A stretch of 64,000 nt of DNA from a virus. A program made the translations under genes and the position numbers. The notes under the pieces were generated by a model that worked only from the letters and a program-made list of their open reading frames with translations, did no database searches and was not told the origin of the DNA. Location of the stretch: positions 53,153 through 117,152 of IMG/VR virus record IMGVR_UViG_3300046804_005083. One strand, 5' to 3'. Below, in pieces: positions 1-6,978 of the stretch (the stretch's first letter is position 1; each line of letters opens with the position of its first letter).

Positions 1-404
1 TTATTTGGAATTTTGATGATTCTGTGATTTCTCTTCTTCCTGAAGGAGAAGTTCCTTATGGGAATGCTGATCAGCAATCCGTATATTCCGGAACTTTATC
101 GGAGAATCTTAAAAAAGAAGCATACGGTGGAGAATCTGCCACAGGACAAGATCTAGATGGTCGTGGTAGAACTTCATTACGCAGAGAGTATCAAAATCTC
201 TACCACTATGTAAAAGGTGGAAACAATACTCTTACTACAATTCGTAGAGAGATGATGTTTATTAATCTCCTACAAGGACTTCATCCAAAAGAAGCAGAAG
301 TAATAATTCTTACTAAGGATAAAAAACTTACTGATAAATACAAAATAAGTTTTGATAATGTAAAAGAGGCTTATCCTGATATTCAATGGGGTGGTCGTTC
401 ATGA
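1..404 (+). CDS. DUF6433-like cyanophage protein, 5' end missing
   Basis: The reading frame is open to the left edge of the window, so this is the C-terminal part of a longer gene. The GTG at 24 is internal: codons before it read IWNFDDS and join smoothly to SLLPEGEVPYGNADQQS. The visible 130 or so residues contain LPEGEVPY, then TSLRREYQNLYHYVKGG, then TTIRREMMFINLLQGL and a charged end (KDKKLTDKY, YPDIQWGGRS). I recognise this as a conserved T4-like cyanophage family close to DUF6433, found beside replication-clamp genes. The biochemical function is unknown. The TGA stop overlaps the next ATG (ATGA), so the two are probably translationally coupled. Confidence 0.6.
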   Translation, partial: IWNFDDSVISLLPEGEVPYGNADQQSVYSGTLSENLKKEAYGGESATGQDLDGRGRTSLRREYQNLYHYVKGGNNTLTTIRREMMFINLLQGLHPKEAEVIILTKDKKLTDKYKISFDNVKEAYPDIQWGGRS

Positions 405-736
405 GTGTAGCAGTAAGCACGGAGAAAGATATGGCAGATTATGGAAACGAAGAAAGAGAAGTTCTGCCCTCTAAATATGGTTGTGAAGTTCTTCTAGAAA
501 AAACAACACTGGCAAAAGCAAAAGATTCTTCATTTCCAAATGATGCTTATCTAATTTGGTATGAACTAAAAGGAAAAGAACATATGGACTTAGTTCGTGG
601 AACAAGAGTTCGTATTTTTGATATGTACTATGACAAATATGGTCCTGGTGCTATTAAAAAAATTGATTTTGGTTATGGTCGTGTGAGCCCCAAATTGTGG
701 GGTTATAAACAACCTGAAAAGAAGAAAAGAAAATGA
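401..736 (+). CDS. conserved cyanophage protein of unknown function
   Basis: I chose the ATG at 401 because it forms an ATGA overlap with the upstream stop; an in-frame ATG at 386 lies inside the previous gene. The product is 111 residues, with a central block LPSKYGCEVLLEKTTLAKAKD, an aromatic block (YLIWYELKGKEHMDLVRG, FDMYYDKYGPG) and a very basic C-terminus (EKKKRK). No catalytic motif, signal peptide or membrane segment is visible. It sits in a run of overlapping early genes and overlaps the next start by ATGA. I recall similar proteins in other cyanophages near the clamp-loader genes, but no function is known to me. Confidence 0.6.
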   Translation: MSVAVSTEKDMADYGNEEREVLPSKYGCEVLLEKTTLAKAKDSSFPNDAYLIWYELKGKEHMDLVRGTRVRIFDMYYDKYGPGAIKKIDFGYGRVSPKLWGYKQPEKKKRK

Positions 737-945
737 GTGCTGGATTTGGGGGAGATCCTAATCAGGGAAGAACTGGTAAGGACTTAAGTATCAATATTGA
801 TCTAGATAATGTTGACTTTATTTTAAGGCAATATAAAAAGATTAAAAAATATCAAAAATCATCTCTGTATGCTATCAAAACAATGGACGGCACAGAAGAG
901 ATTGTGAGTTCATTGATTAAAGAGGCGGAGGATAATCCACTATAA
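733..945 (+). CDS. small conserved hypothetical protein
   Basis: A 70-residue protein that starts on an ATGA overlap with the gene before it and ends on a TAA directly abutting the speD ATG. The N-terminus is Gly-rich (SAGFGGDPNQG). The rest is a charged helix-like stretch (FILRQYKKIKKYQKSS) ending in acidic residues. It has no recognisable domain. Its tight packing between two coupled genes is the main support that it is real. Confidence 0.55.
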   Translation: MSAGFGGDPNQGRTGKDLSINIDLDNVDFILRQYKKIKKYQKSSLYAIKTMDGTEEIVSSLIKEAEDNPL

Positions 946-1272
946 ATGGGAAAGCATTATCTACTTAACTTGTATGGATGCTCGTTTGTTCTTTTGGACG
1001 ACGAGCGTTGTCTTATAGACCTATTAGAAAACGCAGCAGCAGCAAGTGGTGCTACTGTGGTTCAGACAATTTCAAAAAAGTTTGAACCACAGGGAGTCAC
1101 TGTAATTTGTTTGTTGTCGGAAAGTCATATTAGCATTCATACATGGCCAGAAGAAGGTAAAGCAGCAGTAGATGTTTATACTTGTGGAGACTGCAACCCA
1201 AAGATTGGATGTGATATAATCATTCAACAATTATATGCAACTAATCATACTCTGAGTTATATTGAAAGATAA
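946..1272 (+). CDS. speD: S-adenosylmethionine decarboxylase proenzyme (class 1B)
   Basis: This enzyme decarboxylates S-adenosylmethionine to supply aminopropyl groups for spermidine synthesis in the host cytoplasm. The 108-residue length matches the short prokaryotic class. The self-cleavage site is clear: ESHISIHTWPE, where cleavage between Glu59 and Ser60 would create the pyruvoyl cofactor. The conserved VDVYTCG follows, with the catalytic Cys at residue 80. The gene starts directly after the upstream stop codon. speD is a well-known auxiliary metabolic gene of T4-like cyanophages, where polyamines may support phage DNA packaging or host translation. That role is inferred, but the family assignment is firm. 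Confidence 0.93.
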   Translation: MGKHYLLNLYGCSFVLLDDERCLIDLLENAAAASGATVVQTISKKFEPQGVTVICLLSESHISIHTWPEEGKAAVDVYTCGDCNPKIGCDIIIQQLYATNHTLSYIER

Positions 1273-1280
1273 ATTTTGTA

Positions 1281-1308
1281 TTGAATTATACAAAATAAAT
1301 CTTATACA
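1281..1308 (+). promoter_or_regulatory. possible sigma70-type promoter
   Basis: TTGAAT at 1281-1286 and TATACA at 1303-1308, separated by 16 bases, lie just after speD and upstream of the 28-codon gene at 1391. Both boxes are near consensus but the spacing is one base short, so this is weaker than the promoter at 1491. Confidence 0.4.
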
Positions 1309-1321
1309 TATTTTACGTTCA

Positions 1322-1334
1322 TCACATTATGTGA
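1322..1334. promoter_or_regulatory. short perfect palindrome, possible operator
   Basis: TCACAT-T-ATGTGA is a perfect 6-base inverted repeat with a one-base centre. It starts 13 bases after the possible -10 box at 1303-1308, so it would fall in the early transcribed region and is well placed for a repressor site or a small 5' hairpin. No protein partner is identified. Confidence 0.3.
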
Positions 1335-1390
1335 CGGAAGTACCATTTAGGGAAGGAACGCACCAATACCAAAAGTAAAGGAGCAAACCA

Positions 1391-1477
1391 ATGGCACTTA
1401 TTCTGATTAAACAGAAACTTCTCAAAGAGCAACGTCTTCGTGAAGCACAACTTTATATGGCATCACGACTTGCCTGA
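1391..1477 (+). CDS. 28-residue peptide gene
   Basis: The short ORF MALILIKQKLLKEQRLREAQ (continuing LYMASRLA) has a good ribosome-binding site (GGAG about 7 bases before the ATG). It lies between a possible promoter (1281-1308) and a perfect rho-independent terminator (1482-1510), so it looks like a self-contained transcript. The peptide is predicted to be one amphipathic, basic helix. I do not know its function. A regulatory peptide or host-takeover peptide is possible, and so is an untranslated RNA role for the transcript. Confidence 0.5.
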   Translation: MALILIKQKLLKEQRLREAQLYMASRLA

Positions 1478-1481
1478 TATC

Positions 1482-1510
1482 AGAGGGGACTTGACTCCCC
1501 TCTTTTTTTT
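1482..1510 (+). terminator. rho-independent terminator
   Basis: AGAGGGGA (1482-1489) pairs perfectly with TCCCCTCT (1496-1503) around a six-base loop CTTGAC, and an eight-T run ends at 1510. It closes the transcript carrying the 28-codon gene and probably speD. The loop and second arm also hold the -35 box of the next promoter. Confidence 0.85.
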
Positions 1511-1519
1511 GTCTATAAT
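1491..1519 (+). promoter_or_regulatory. sigma70-type early promoter overlapping a terminator
   Basis: TTGACT (1491-1496) and a perfect TATAAT (1514-1519) are separated by exactly 17 bases. The promoter would drive the small gene at 1543 and thyX. Its -35 box lies in the loop of the terminator hairpin and its spacer contains the T-run, so termination and initiation are packed into 38 bases. Confidence 0.75.
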
Positions 1520-1542
1520 TGATTGCGTGAGAGTTCTATCAA

Positions 1543-1707
1543 ATGAACAAAGAAAAATTAAAATTAATCGTAAGAAATCTTGAACTGCTTGTTCAATCAC
1601 TAAAAGAAGAACTTGATTTGGAAGATAGACCACAATATAATTACGAAGAAATTACATCTAATTTAACTGATTACGACGAAGTATTTTATGACGAAGACGA
1701 TGAATGA
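1543..1707 (+). CDS. small acidic conserved cyanophage protein
   Basis: A 54-residue protein that begins 24 bases after the -10 box at 1514-1519. The N-terminal half is an amphipathic helix (LKLIVRNLELLVQSLKEEL). The C-terminal half is very acidic and Tyr-rich (SNLTDYDEVFYDEDDE). I recall the same organisation in other T4-like cyanophages. No function is known. The charge pattern could suit a nucleic-acid mimic or a protein-binding adaptor, which is speculation. Confidence 0.6.
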   Translation: MNKEKLKLIVRNLELLVQSLKEELDLEDRPQYNYEEITSNLTDYDEVFYDEDDE

Positions 1708-1729
1708 ATTCTTAACAGAGTTTGAGTTT

Positions 1730-2422
1730 ATGAAACCCGAAGTAAAACTAGTATCAGTAACACCAGATGCAGAAAAGCATATGGCATATTGTGCTCGGGT
1801 TTCAAATCCATCAAATCAAACAAACCAAAAGTTTGCAGGACTTCTCAAATACTGCATTGAACACCAACATTGGAGTATCTTTGAACAGGCAATCATGACA
1901 GTAGAAATCAATACTACAAGAGGTATTGCTGCTCAAATTCTACGTCATAGGTCATTTACTTTTCAGGAGTTTTCCCAAAGGTATGCTGATACCAATCTTC
2001 TAAATCAAACTATTCCTCTTCCTGAACTTCGTCGTCAAGACACAAAGAACCGACAGAACTCAATTGATGATCTTCCAGACTATTTGAAACTTACTCTACT
2101 AGAAGACATTCGTGTTCTGTTTGAGCAGTCGCAGAGAGTCTACAACCGTCTTCTGGACAAAGGAGTAGCAAAGGAGTGTGCAAGGTTTGTACTACCCTTA
2201 GCAACCCCTACAAGACTCTACATGACAGGTTCTGTGAGGTCTTGGATTCATTACATCAATCTTCGTGCTGGACATGGAACACAGAAAGAACATATGGATA
2301 TTGCTGAGGCAATTCGTTGTATTTTTACTTGTCAATTCCCAGCAGTTTCTTCTGCTCTTGATTGGACTCGTGATAACTGTGTCGATTGTGAAAGTATTCA
2401 ACCATCAGTTCGTATAGACTAA
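1730..2422 (+). CDS. thyX: flavin-dependent thymidylate synthase
   Basis: ThyX makes dTMP from dUMP using methylene-tetrahydrofolate, FAD and NADPH, and so supplies thymidine for phage DNA synthesis. The signature RHR-x7-S is present as RHRSFTFQEFS, followed by QRYAD. Further family features are the early ARVSNPSNQ block and HWSIFEQA. Family alignments begin near MKPEVKLVSVTP, so I chose the ATG at 1730. In-frame ATGs at 1688 and 1700 would add 14 or 10 residues and overlap the previous gene, and none of the three has a strong ribosome-binding site. It is the second gene after the promoter at 1491 and is a common cyanophage nucleotide-metabolism gene. Confidence 0.92.
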   Translation: MKPEVKLVSVTPDAEKHMAYCARVSNPSNQTNQKFAGLLKYCIEHQHWSIFEQAIMTVEINTTRGIAAQILRHRSFTFQEFSQRYADTNLLNQTIPLPELRRQDTKNRQNSIDDLPDYLKLTLLEDIRVLFEQSQRVYNRLLDKGVAKECARFVLPLATPTRLYMTGSVRSWIHYINLRAGHGTQKEHMDIAEAIRCIFTCQFPAVSSALDWTRDNCVDCESIQPSVRID

Positions 2423-2451
2423 ATATTGACATATAAAATGGAGGAATAAAT

Positions 2452-2700
2452 TTGGCGACTTATCCTGTTGTTAATACAAAAACTGGTGAGCAAAAAGAAG
2501 TTGTCATCAGTGTTCATGAGTGGGATCAGTGGAAAAAAGATAATCCAGACTGGACAAGAGATTGGAGTGATCCTTCAACTTGCCCTGCTTCTGGAGAAGT
2601 TGGTGAAGTTTATGATCGTCTTAAAAAATCTCATCCAGGTTGGAACCAAATCTTACATAAAGCAAGCAAGGTTCCGGGATCAAAAGTTAAACCAGTTTAA
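2452..2700 (+). CDS. small conserved hypothetical protein, TTG start
   Basis: An 82-residue protein starting at a TTG that follows a strong GGAGG at 2440-2444, seven bases away; this decides the start. The sequence is Trp-rich (WDQWKKDNPDWTRDWSDPST) and ends with a basic KVPGSKVKPV tail. I recall the family from other cyanophages without an assigned role. No zinc-binding cysteine pairs are present (a single Cys), so a zinc ribbon is unlikely. It is followed by a hairpin with an embedded late-promoter box. Confidence 0.6.
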   Translation: MATYPVVNTKTGEQKEVVISVHEWDQWKKDNPDWTRDWSDPSTCPASGEVGEVYDRLKKSHPGWNQILHKASKVPGSKVKPV

Positions 2701-2710
2701 TCCATGTTAT

Positions 2711-2729
2711 AATATAAATAGTTTATATT
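2711..2729 (+). promoter_or_regulatory. hairpin containing a consensus late promoter
   Basis: AATATAAA and TTTATATT form a perfect 8-base inverted repeat around TAG. Within it TATAAATA (2713-2720) matches the T4 late-promoter consensus exactly, 24 bases before the HNH start codon. Transcripts from upstream would contain the hairpin; a late transcript starting just inside or after it would not contain the complete hairpin. Confidence 0.55.
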
Positions 2730-2744
2730 ATTCCAACCTGGTTT

Positions 2745-3347
2745 ATGCGTAAAAATTATACAAAACATCCAGAAATAAAAGTTGGGGATAAATTTTATTT
2801 TCTTGAAGTTATATCTCCTCCTTTTTTTGAAACATATCCAAATGGAAAAAAAAGAAAAAAACTTTTATGTAGATGTATTTGTGGAAAAGAAAAAATTTTT
2901 AGATATGATAGTTTTGTATGTAAAAATGAATTAGACAGAGCAAAAAGTTGCGGATGCAAACATGTTTATAGAAACAATCTTAATGCTCAAAAAAGAAGAA
3001 AACCTGAGAGTGTTTACAGATACATTTATGAACAATATCAATCTAGTGCTAAAACTAGAAATATAGATTTTTTATTGACAAAAGATGAATATATTGAAAT
3101 TGTAAAGAAAAATTGTAATTATTGTGGAGAACCTGCACCAGTTAAACAACCAAATAGAGGAAAGGAAAAATACGTAGGAGTTCCTGTTACATATAATGGA
3201 ATTGATAGGATAGATAGTAATAGAGGATACGAAAAAGAAAATTGTGTATCTTGTTGCACTAAATGTAATTATATGAAAAGTGATATGGATGTATCTTTAT
3301 TTACTGAACACATTTTAAAAATTGCAAACCATTTACAGAAATTTTAA
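2745..3347 (+). CDS. free-standing HNH homing endonuclease
   Basis: A 200-residue protein of a selfish homing-endonuclease type. The N-terminal half has a zinc-ribbon-like cysteine arrangement (CRCICGKEK, then SCGCKH). The C-terminal half is an HNH-type fold with NCNYCGEPAP, then NGIDRIDSNRGYEKENC and CCTKCNYMKSDM. The DRIDSNRGY block and the paired Cys motifs are typical of these enzymes, which nick or cut DNA to spread their own gene. The gene is visibly more A-rich than its neighbours, which suits recent arrival. It lies between a small gene and phoH, overlapping the phoH ATG by TAATG, and has its own late promoter. Confidence 0.83.
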   Translation: MRKNYTKHPEIKVGDKFYFLEVISPPFFETYPNGKKRKKLLCRCICGKEKIFRYDSFVCKNELDRAKSCGCKHVYRNNLNAQKRRKPESVYRYIYEQYQSSAKTRNIDFLLTKDEYIEIVKKNCNYCGEPAPVKQPNRGKEKYVGVPVTYNGIDRIDSNRGYEKENCVSCCTKCNYMKSDMDVSLFTEHILKIANHLQKF

Positions 3348-4102
3348 TGGCAAGAAGAAATCGGAAGGAAGATCAACCAATTGGTGTTGGAATGACTGCT
3401 AAGCAGATGAAGAGGAAAAAACCAATCAACTCAGATTTAATGAGAGAGATTGAACCTTTAACAGAAAATCAAAAACTATTGTATTCTGCTTACGAAAAGA
3501 ATCAGAATATCGTAGCATATGGATGTGCTGGTACTGGTAAAACCTTTATCACTCTCTATAATGCACTTCAAGATGTTTTAGATGAAAGAAGTCCTTACGA
3601 AAAAATTTATATTGTAAGATCTCTTGTTGCTACCCGTGAGATTGGATTCCTTCCTGGAGATCATGAAGATAAATCCTCTCTCTATCAAATTCCGTATAAG
3701 AACATGGTTAAGTACATGTTCCAACTTCCTACAGATGCTGACTTTGAGATGCTCTATGGAAACCTCAAAACTCAAGGAACGATTAGTTTTTGGAGTACTT
3801 CTTTTATTAGGGGAACTACTCTGGACAATGCAATCATTATCGTAGATGAATTTCAAAACCTAAACTACCATGAGTTAGATTCTATTATTACCCGTGTTGG
3901 TGAAAATAGTAAAATTATGTTCTGTGGTGATGCAACTCAGAGTGATCTGATCCGAACAAATGAAAAGAATGGAATCATTGATTTTATGAAGGTTCTTCGC
4001 ATCATGCCTTCAATGGATATTATTGAATTTGGTGTTGATGATATTGTTCGTTCTGGTCTAGTTAAGGAGTATATTCTTGCAAAAATGCAAATAGGTGTAT
4101 GA
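3347..4102 (+). CDS. phoH: PhoH-like P-loop ATPase
   Basis: A 251-residue PhoH-family protein, an ATPase related to RNA helicases and very common in marine phages. The Walker A motif is GCAGTGKTF near residue 60 and the Walker B motif is IIIVDEFQN near residue 165. GDATQSDLIR follows as the sensor motif. The family was named from phosphate starvation in E. coli, but its job in phages is not established; RNA processing together with host nucleases is one proposal. The start overlaps the HNH stop and the end overlaps the exonuclease start (ATGA), so the operon continues across the inserted endonuclease gene. Confidence 0.92.
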   Translation: MARRNRKEDQPIGVGMTAKQMKRKKPINSDLMREIEPLTENQKLLYSAYEKNQNIVAYGCAGTGKTFITLYNALQDVLDERSPYEKIYIVRSLVATREIGFLPGDHEDKSSLYQIPYKNMVKYMFQLPTDADFEMLYGNLKTQGTISFWSTSFIRGTTLDNAIIIVDEFQNLNYHELDSIITRVGENSKIMFCGDATQSDLIRTNEKNGIIDFMKVLRIMPSMDIIEFGVDDIVRSGLVKEYILAKMQIGV

Positions 4103-4779
4103 GTTTTATTCATCATAATTTTCTAGGTGATATTGAATTAGAAAAGAAAGAAACAAACGGCATCCGCCTTTACCATCTTCCTGATGGACAGTGGGTGCCT
4201 TCTATTACTTCTGTTACTTCATTTTATAATCGTCAAATCTTTATTGACTGGCGAAAACGAGTAGGACTTGAAGAAGCAAATCGCATTACCAAAAGAGCAA
4301 CTGCAAGAGGAACTGATTTCCACCTAATCTGCCAAGATTATCTTGAAAACAAAGAACTTGAATGGAATGATTATCAACCTCTGACAAAGATTATGTTTCA
4401 TTATGCTAAACCTTATCTTGATAAGATAAATAATATTCATGCAATTGAAAGAACTTTGTACTCTCAGTATTTTGGACTTGCTGGACGAGTTGACTGTATT
4501 GCTGAGTATGAAGGAGAACTTGCAGTTATAGACTTTAAAACTTCAGATAAAATCAAGCCAGAAAAATGGATTGAGAATTATTTTGTTCAAGAGATGTTTT
4601 ATGCATCTGCTTATTATGAGATGACTGGAAAACCAATTAAAAAACTGATTACATTAATGGTGACTCCTGGTGGAGAAGTTAAAGTATTTGACAAAAGAAA
4701 CAAAGGGGATTATATTAAACTATTAGTTCGGTATATTAAAGAATTTGTACATCACAATATTAGGGAAAATGGAGAATGA
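4099..4779 (+). CDS. RecB/Cas4-like PD-(D/E)XK exonuclease
   Basis: A 226-residue nuclease of the PD-(D/E)XK superfamily, probably acting on single-stranded or recombination-intermediate DNA in the cytoplasm. The catalytic core reads AGRVDCIAEYEGELAVIDFKT: the Asp of GRVD, the Asp of IDF and the Lys of FKT form the metal site. QEMFYASAYYEMTGKP follows, a typical helix of RecB-like nucleases. An N-terminal PSITSV block is common in phage members that resemble mitochondrial MGME1. ATGA overlap with phoH and a short overlap with gp33 place it in the replication/recombination operon. Confidence 0.8.
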   Translation: MSFIHHNFLGDIELEKKETNGIRLYHLPDGQWVPSITSVTSFYNRQIFIDWRKRVGLEEANRITKRATARGTDFHLICQDYLENKELEWNDYQPLTKIMFHYAKPYLDKINNIHAIERTLYSQYFGLAGRVDCIAEYEGELAVIDFKTSDKIKPEKWIENYFVQEMFYASAYYEMTGKPIKKLITLMVTPGGEVKVFDKRNKGDYIKLLVRYIKEFVHHNIRENGE

Positions 4780-5026
4780 ATTAGAGAAAGCATTAGAAAA
4801 TAAATTTTATTGCCCATCTAAATTCGCACAAGAAATTGAAAATCTTGTGAGGTATAACAATGACATGAATTATATTGATGCTATTGTTTATTTTTGTGAG
4901 CAGAATAATCTAGATTTAGAATCTGTTCCAAAACTAATTTCAAAGCCACTTAAAGAAAAAATTCGTTATGAAGCAATGGAACTTAATTTTCTGAAAAAGA
5001 CCTCCCGAGCAAAATTAATCTTTTAA
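4769..5026 (+). CDS. 33: late transcription co-activator gp33
   Basis: An 85-residue protein matching the cyanophage gp33 family. In T4, gp33 bridges host RNA polymerase and the gp45 sliding clamp to activate late promoters. Recognisable blocks are FYCPSKFAQEIENLV, then AIVYFCEQNNLDLESV, then KLISKPLKEKIRYEAMELN and a basic end KKTSRAK. I chose the ATG at 4769 because it follows a purine-rich AGGGAAA and the protein pattern begins there; an upstream start at 4745 would lie inside the exonuclease gene. Its presence agrees with the TATAAATA boxes across this window. Confidence 0.8.
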   Translation: MENELEKALENKFYCPSKFAQEIENLVRYNNDMNYIDAIVYFCEQNNLDLESVPKLISKPLKEKIRYEAMELNFLKKTSRAKLIF

Positions 5027-5622
5027 TGGTCCCTTTTGATTGCTATAAAACATATCTTGCATTAAAAAATCATTTCACAAAAGATAGTTACGACTATCAT
5101 AAGTATTGTAAAAAAACTAGAGCAACTGTTCAATCTTTTTATAAGAGGAAAGATAGGTTTTTCTTTGAAAAAATGTCCAGACAAAGAAATGAAAAGGAAG
5201 TAGAAGATTTCTTTGTAGCAAATTTTGTTTCTTGTAATGATCCAGAATCTTTATGGATTGGTGAAATAATTAAAGAAGGAGAAGGTAGGTATAGGAATTG
5301 GCAGAAAAAACTGCAGTCCTTATCCTACCTTTTTAAAGAAGAATCTCAGTCTCTCTTTGAAGAGAATAAGTTTGATGATGTTTTTAATTGTTCTAAAGGT
5401 CATCCCCCTCTTCTAAAAAAATTCCTTATTGGGAAAATTAGTCTAGAAACATTGGTAATTTATGATAAAATATTCCTATTTGGGAATAAGTTTGATAAGA
5501 AACTTCAAGATCCAGTGTGGGAAACCGTAAGTCGTAGAATTAAAAAATATAGTCCGTTTCTAAATATTGATGTATTTCTTTATCGTAAAATTTTAAAAGA
5601 ATTGATCCTGGGGGAAAAATGA
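5026..5622 (+). CDS. 59: gp59 helicase loader
   Basis: A 198-residue protein of the T4 gp59 family, which loads the gp41 replicative helicase onto gp32-coated single-stranded DNA at forks and recombination intermediates. Diagnostic blocks are DCYKTYLALKNHFTKDSYDY near the N-terminus, SFYKRKDRFFFEKMSRQ, VEDFFVANFVSC and LWIGEIIKEGE. The length is near the T4 protein (about 217). It starts on a TAATG overlap with gp33 and overlaps the next gene by ATGA. The neighbouring gp32 is its binding partner. Confidence 0.88.
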   Translation: MVPFDCYKTYLALKNHFTKDSYDYHKYCKKTRATVQSFYKRKDRFFFEKMSRQRNEKEVEDFFVANFVSCNDPESLWIGEIIKEGEGRYRNWQKKLQSLSYLFKEESQSLFEENKFDDVFNCSKGHPPLLKKFLIGKISLETLVIYDKIFLFGNKFDKKLQDPVWETVSRRIKKYSPFLNIDVFLYRKILKELILGEK

Positions 5623-5963
5623 GTTTTTTTGAATCTGAAGTTGTTCGTGCTGAAATGGTAGAAATATCAGAACTTCAAGAAGAAATATATTCTAATGTAT
5701 TTGAATTTCCTAGTATGTCAAAAGAGGAAAAAATTGAACATGTCAACATATTAGAAAAACTTCTTGACAAACAAAAAGTTTTGTATACACGTTTGAGTTT
5801 ATCTGATGATCCAGAAGCCCAGGAAATGAAAGAAAGAGTTATTGAATCTGCTCAATTGATGGGACTTCCTCCCAATGTTGACATGAATGTTATTTTTAAC
5901 AACATGTCAAAAATGCTTGAGGTCATGAAAGAGCAGATTGACAAAACGGGTTCCGACCTGTAA
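5619..5963 (+). CDS. DUF1825 family protein
   Basis: A 114-residue helical protein (FFESEVVRAEMVEISELQEE, then MSKEEKIEHVNILEKLLDKQ, then YTRLSLSDDPEAQEMKER and MGLPPNVDMN). It belongs to DUF1825, a family found in cyanobacteria and in their T4-like phages; this is one of the better host clues in the window. No enzymatic motif is present. Its position between gp59 and gp32 suggests a role at replication forks, which is inference only. Confidence 0.8.
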   Translation: MSFFESEVVRAEMVEISELQEEIYSNVFEFPSMSKEEKIEHVNILEKLLDKQKVLYTRLSLSDDPEAQEMKERVIESAQLMGLPPNVDMNVIFNNMSKMLEVMKEQIDKTGSDL

Positions 5964-5969
5964 AATAAA

Positions 5970-6011
5970 GAGGTACACAAAGGCCAAATCCAATTTAATC
6001 CGAGGTACACA
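5970..6011 (+). repeat. duplicated ribosome-binding segment before gp32
   Basis: GAGGTACACA occurs at 5970-5979 and again at 6002-6011, the second copy running into the gp32 ATG. Only the second is followed by a start codon. The first could be a decoy ribosome site or part of a gp32 binding leader, given that T4 gp32 represses its own translation. Confidence 0.5.
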
Positions 6012-6970
6012 TGTCTAATTTCGCAAATCTTAAAAAACAATCTTCCGTTGGTTCACTTACCGAAAAACTAGTGAAGCAAGTAGAGAAGATGAACTCCACT
6101 TCTGGTGGTTCTGATGAACGTCTCTGGAAACCAGAAATGGATAAAACTGGAGTAGGTTCAGCAGTTATTCGTTTCCTTCCTGCCCCTGATGGAGAAGAAC
6201 TTCCTTGGGTCAAGATGTATTCCCATGGATTCCAAGGTCCTGGTGGTTGGTATATTGAAAACTCACTAACAACTCTTAGTCAAAAAGATCCCGTTACTGA
6301 GTACAACCGTATGCTCTGGAACAGTGGTAATCCTAAAGATCAAGACACTGTACGTAAGCAAAAACGCAAACTCTCTTACTACAGCAATATTTACGTCGTA
6401 AAGGATCCTCTTCATCCTGAGAATGAAGGTAAGGTATTCCTCTTCAAGTATGGTAAGAAAATCTTTGATAAGATTCTGAATGCTATGCAACCTGAGTTTG
6501 ATGATGAAGAACCAATCAATCCATTTGATTTCTGGAAAGGTGCTAACTTCCGTCTGAAGATTCGTAAGGTAGAAGGTTACTGGAACTATGACAAGTCAGA
6601 GTTTGATTCATCTTCACCTCTTCTAGATGATGACGATGCACTAGAAGCACTATGGAAAAAAGAGCATTCTCTCTCTGCTCTGATTGCTCCAGATCAATTT
6701 AAAACCTACGAGGAACTTGAGAAACGTCTGAACTATGTTCTGGGAATTAATCAGACAAGTTCTCCTACTCAATCCCGTGCTGTGGTTGAACAAGAAGATG
6801 ATTATGAATCATATTCTCAACCAGTAAGTCGTGAAGAAAAAGTAATGGAAGAACTAGAACAATCTTATACTCGTTCTAAGTCACCTTCACCATCACTTCC
6901 TAAAATCACACAGGATGATGAGGATGAAGATGATGCTCTCAGTTACTTCCAACGACTTGCAGAAGATTGA
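6011..6970 (+). CDS. 32: gp32 single-stranded DNA-binding protein
   Basis: A 319-residue protein of the gp32 family, which coats ssDNA during replication and recombination. The N-terminus has a basic cooperativity segment (NLKKQSSVGSLTEKLVKQ). The core contains VIRFLPAPDGEELPWVKMY and NSLTTL, then YSNIYVVKDPLHPENEGKVFLFKYGKKIFDKI. The C-terminus is strongly acidic (TQDDEDEDDALSYF), as expected for the protein-interaction tail. The whole protein has no cysteine, so the T4 zinc site (one His, three Cys) is absent. Translation is probably autoregulated as in T4, and the duplicated leader at 5970-6011 may be involved. Its 3' end converges on gp53 with only eight bases between them. Confidence 0.92.
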   Translation: MSNFANLKKQSSVGSLTEKLVKQVEKMNSTSGGSDERLWKPEMDKTGVGSAVIRFLPAPDGEELPWVKMYSHGFQGPGGWYIENSLTTLSQKDPVTEYNRMLWNSGNPKDQDTVRKQKRKLSYYSNIYVVKDPLHPENEGKVFLFKYGKKIFDKILNAMQPEFDDEEPINPFDFWKGANFRLKIRKVEGYWNYDKSEFDSSSPLLDDDDALEALWKKEHSLSALIAPDQFKTYEELEKRLNYVLGINQTSSPTQSRAVVEQEDDYESYSQPVSREEKVMEELEQSYTRSKSPSPSLPKITQDDEDEDDALSYFQRLAED

Positions 6971-6978
6971 TTAACTGA

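Noticed and set aside
2426-2454. TTGACA before the TTG-start gene at 2452
   Set aside because: No -10 box lies at 16-18 bases; the expected position is AATTTG.
2468-2752. A 94-codon + frame overlapping the TTG-start gene
   Set aside because: The other frame has the strong GGAGG and a conserved-looking product; this one is a shadow running past the gene end.
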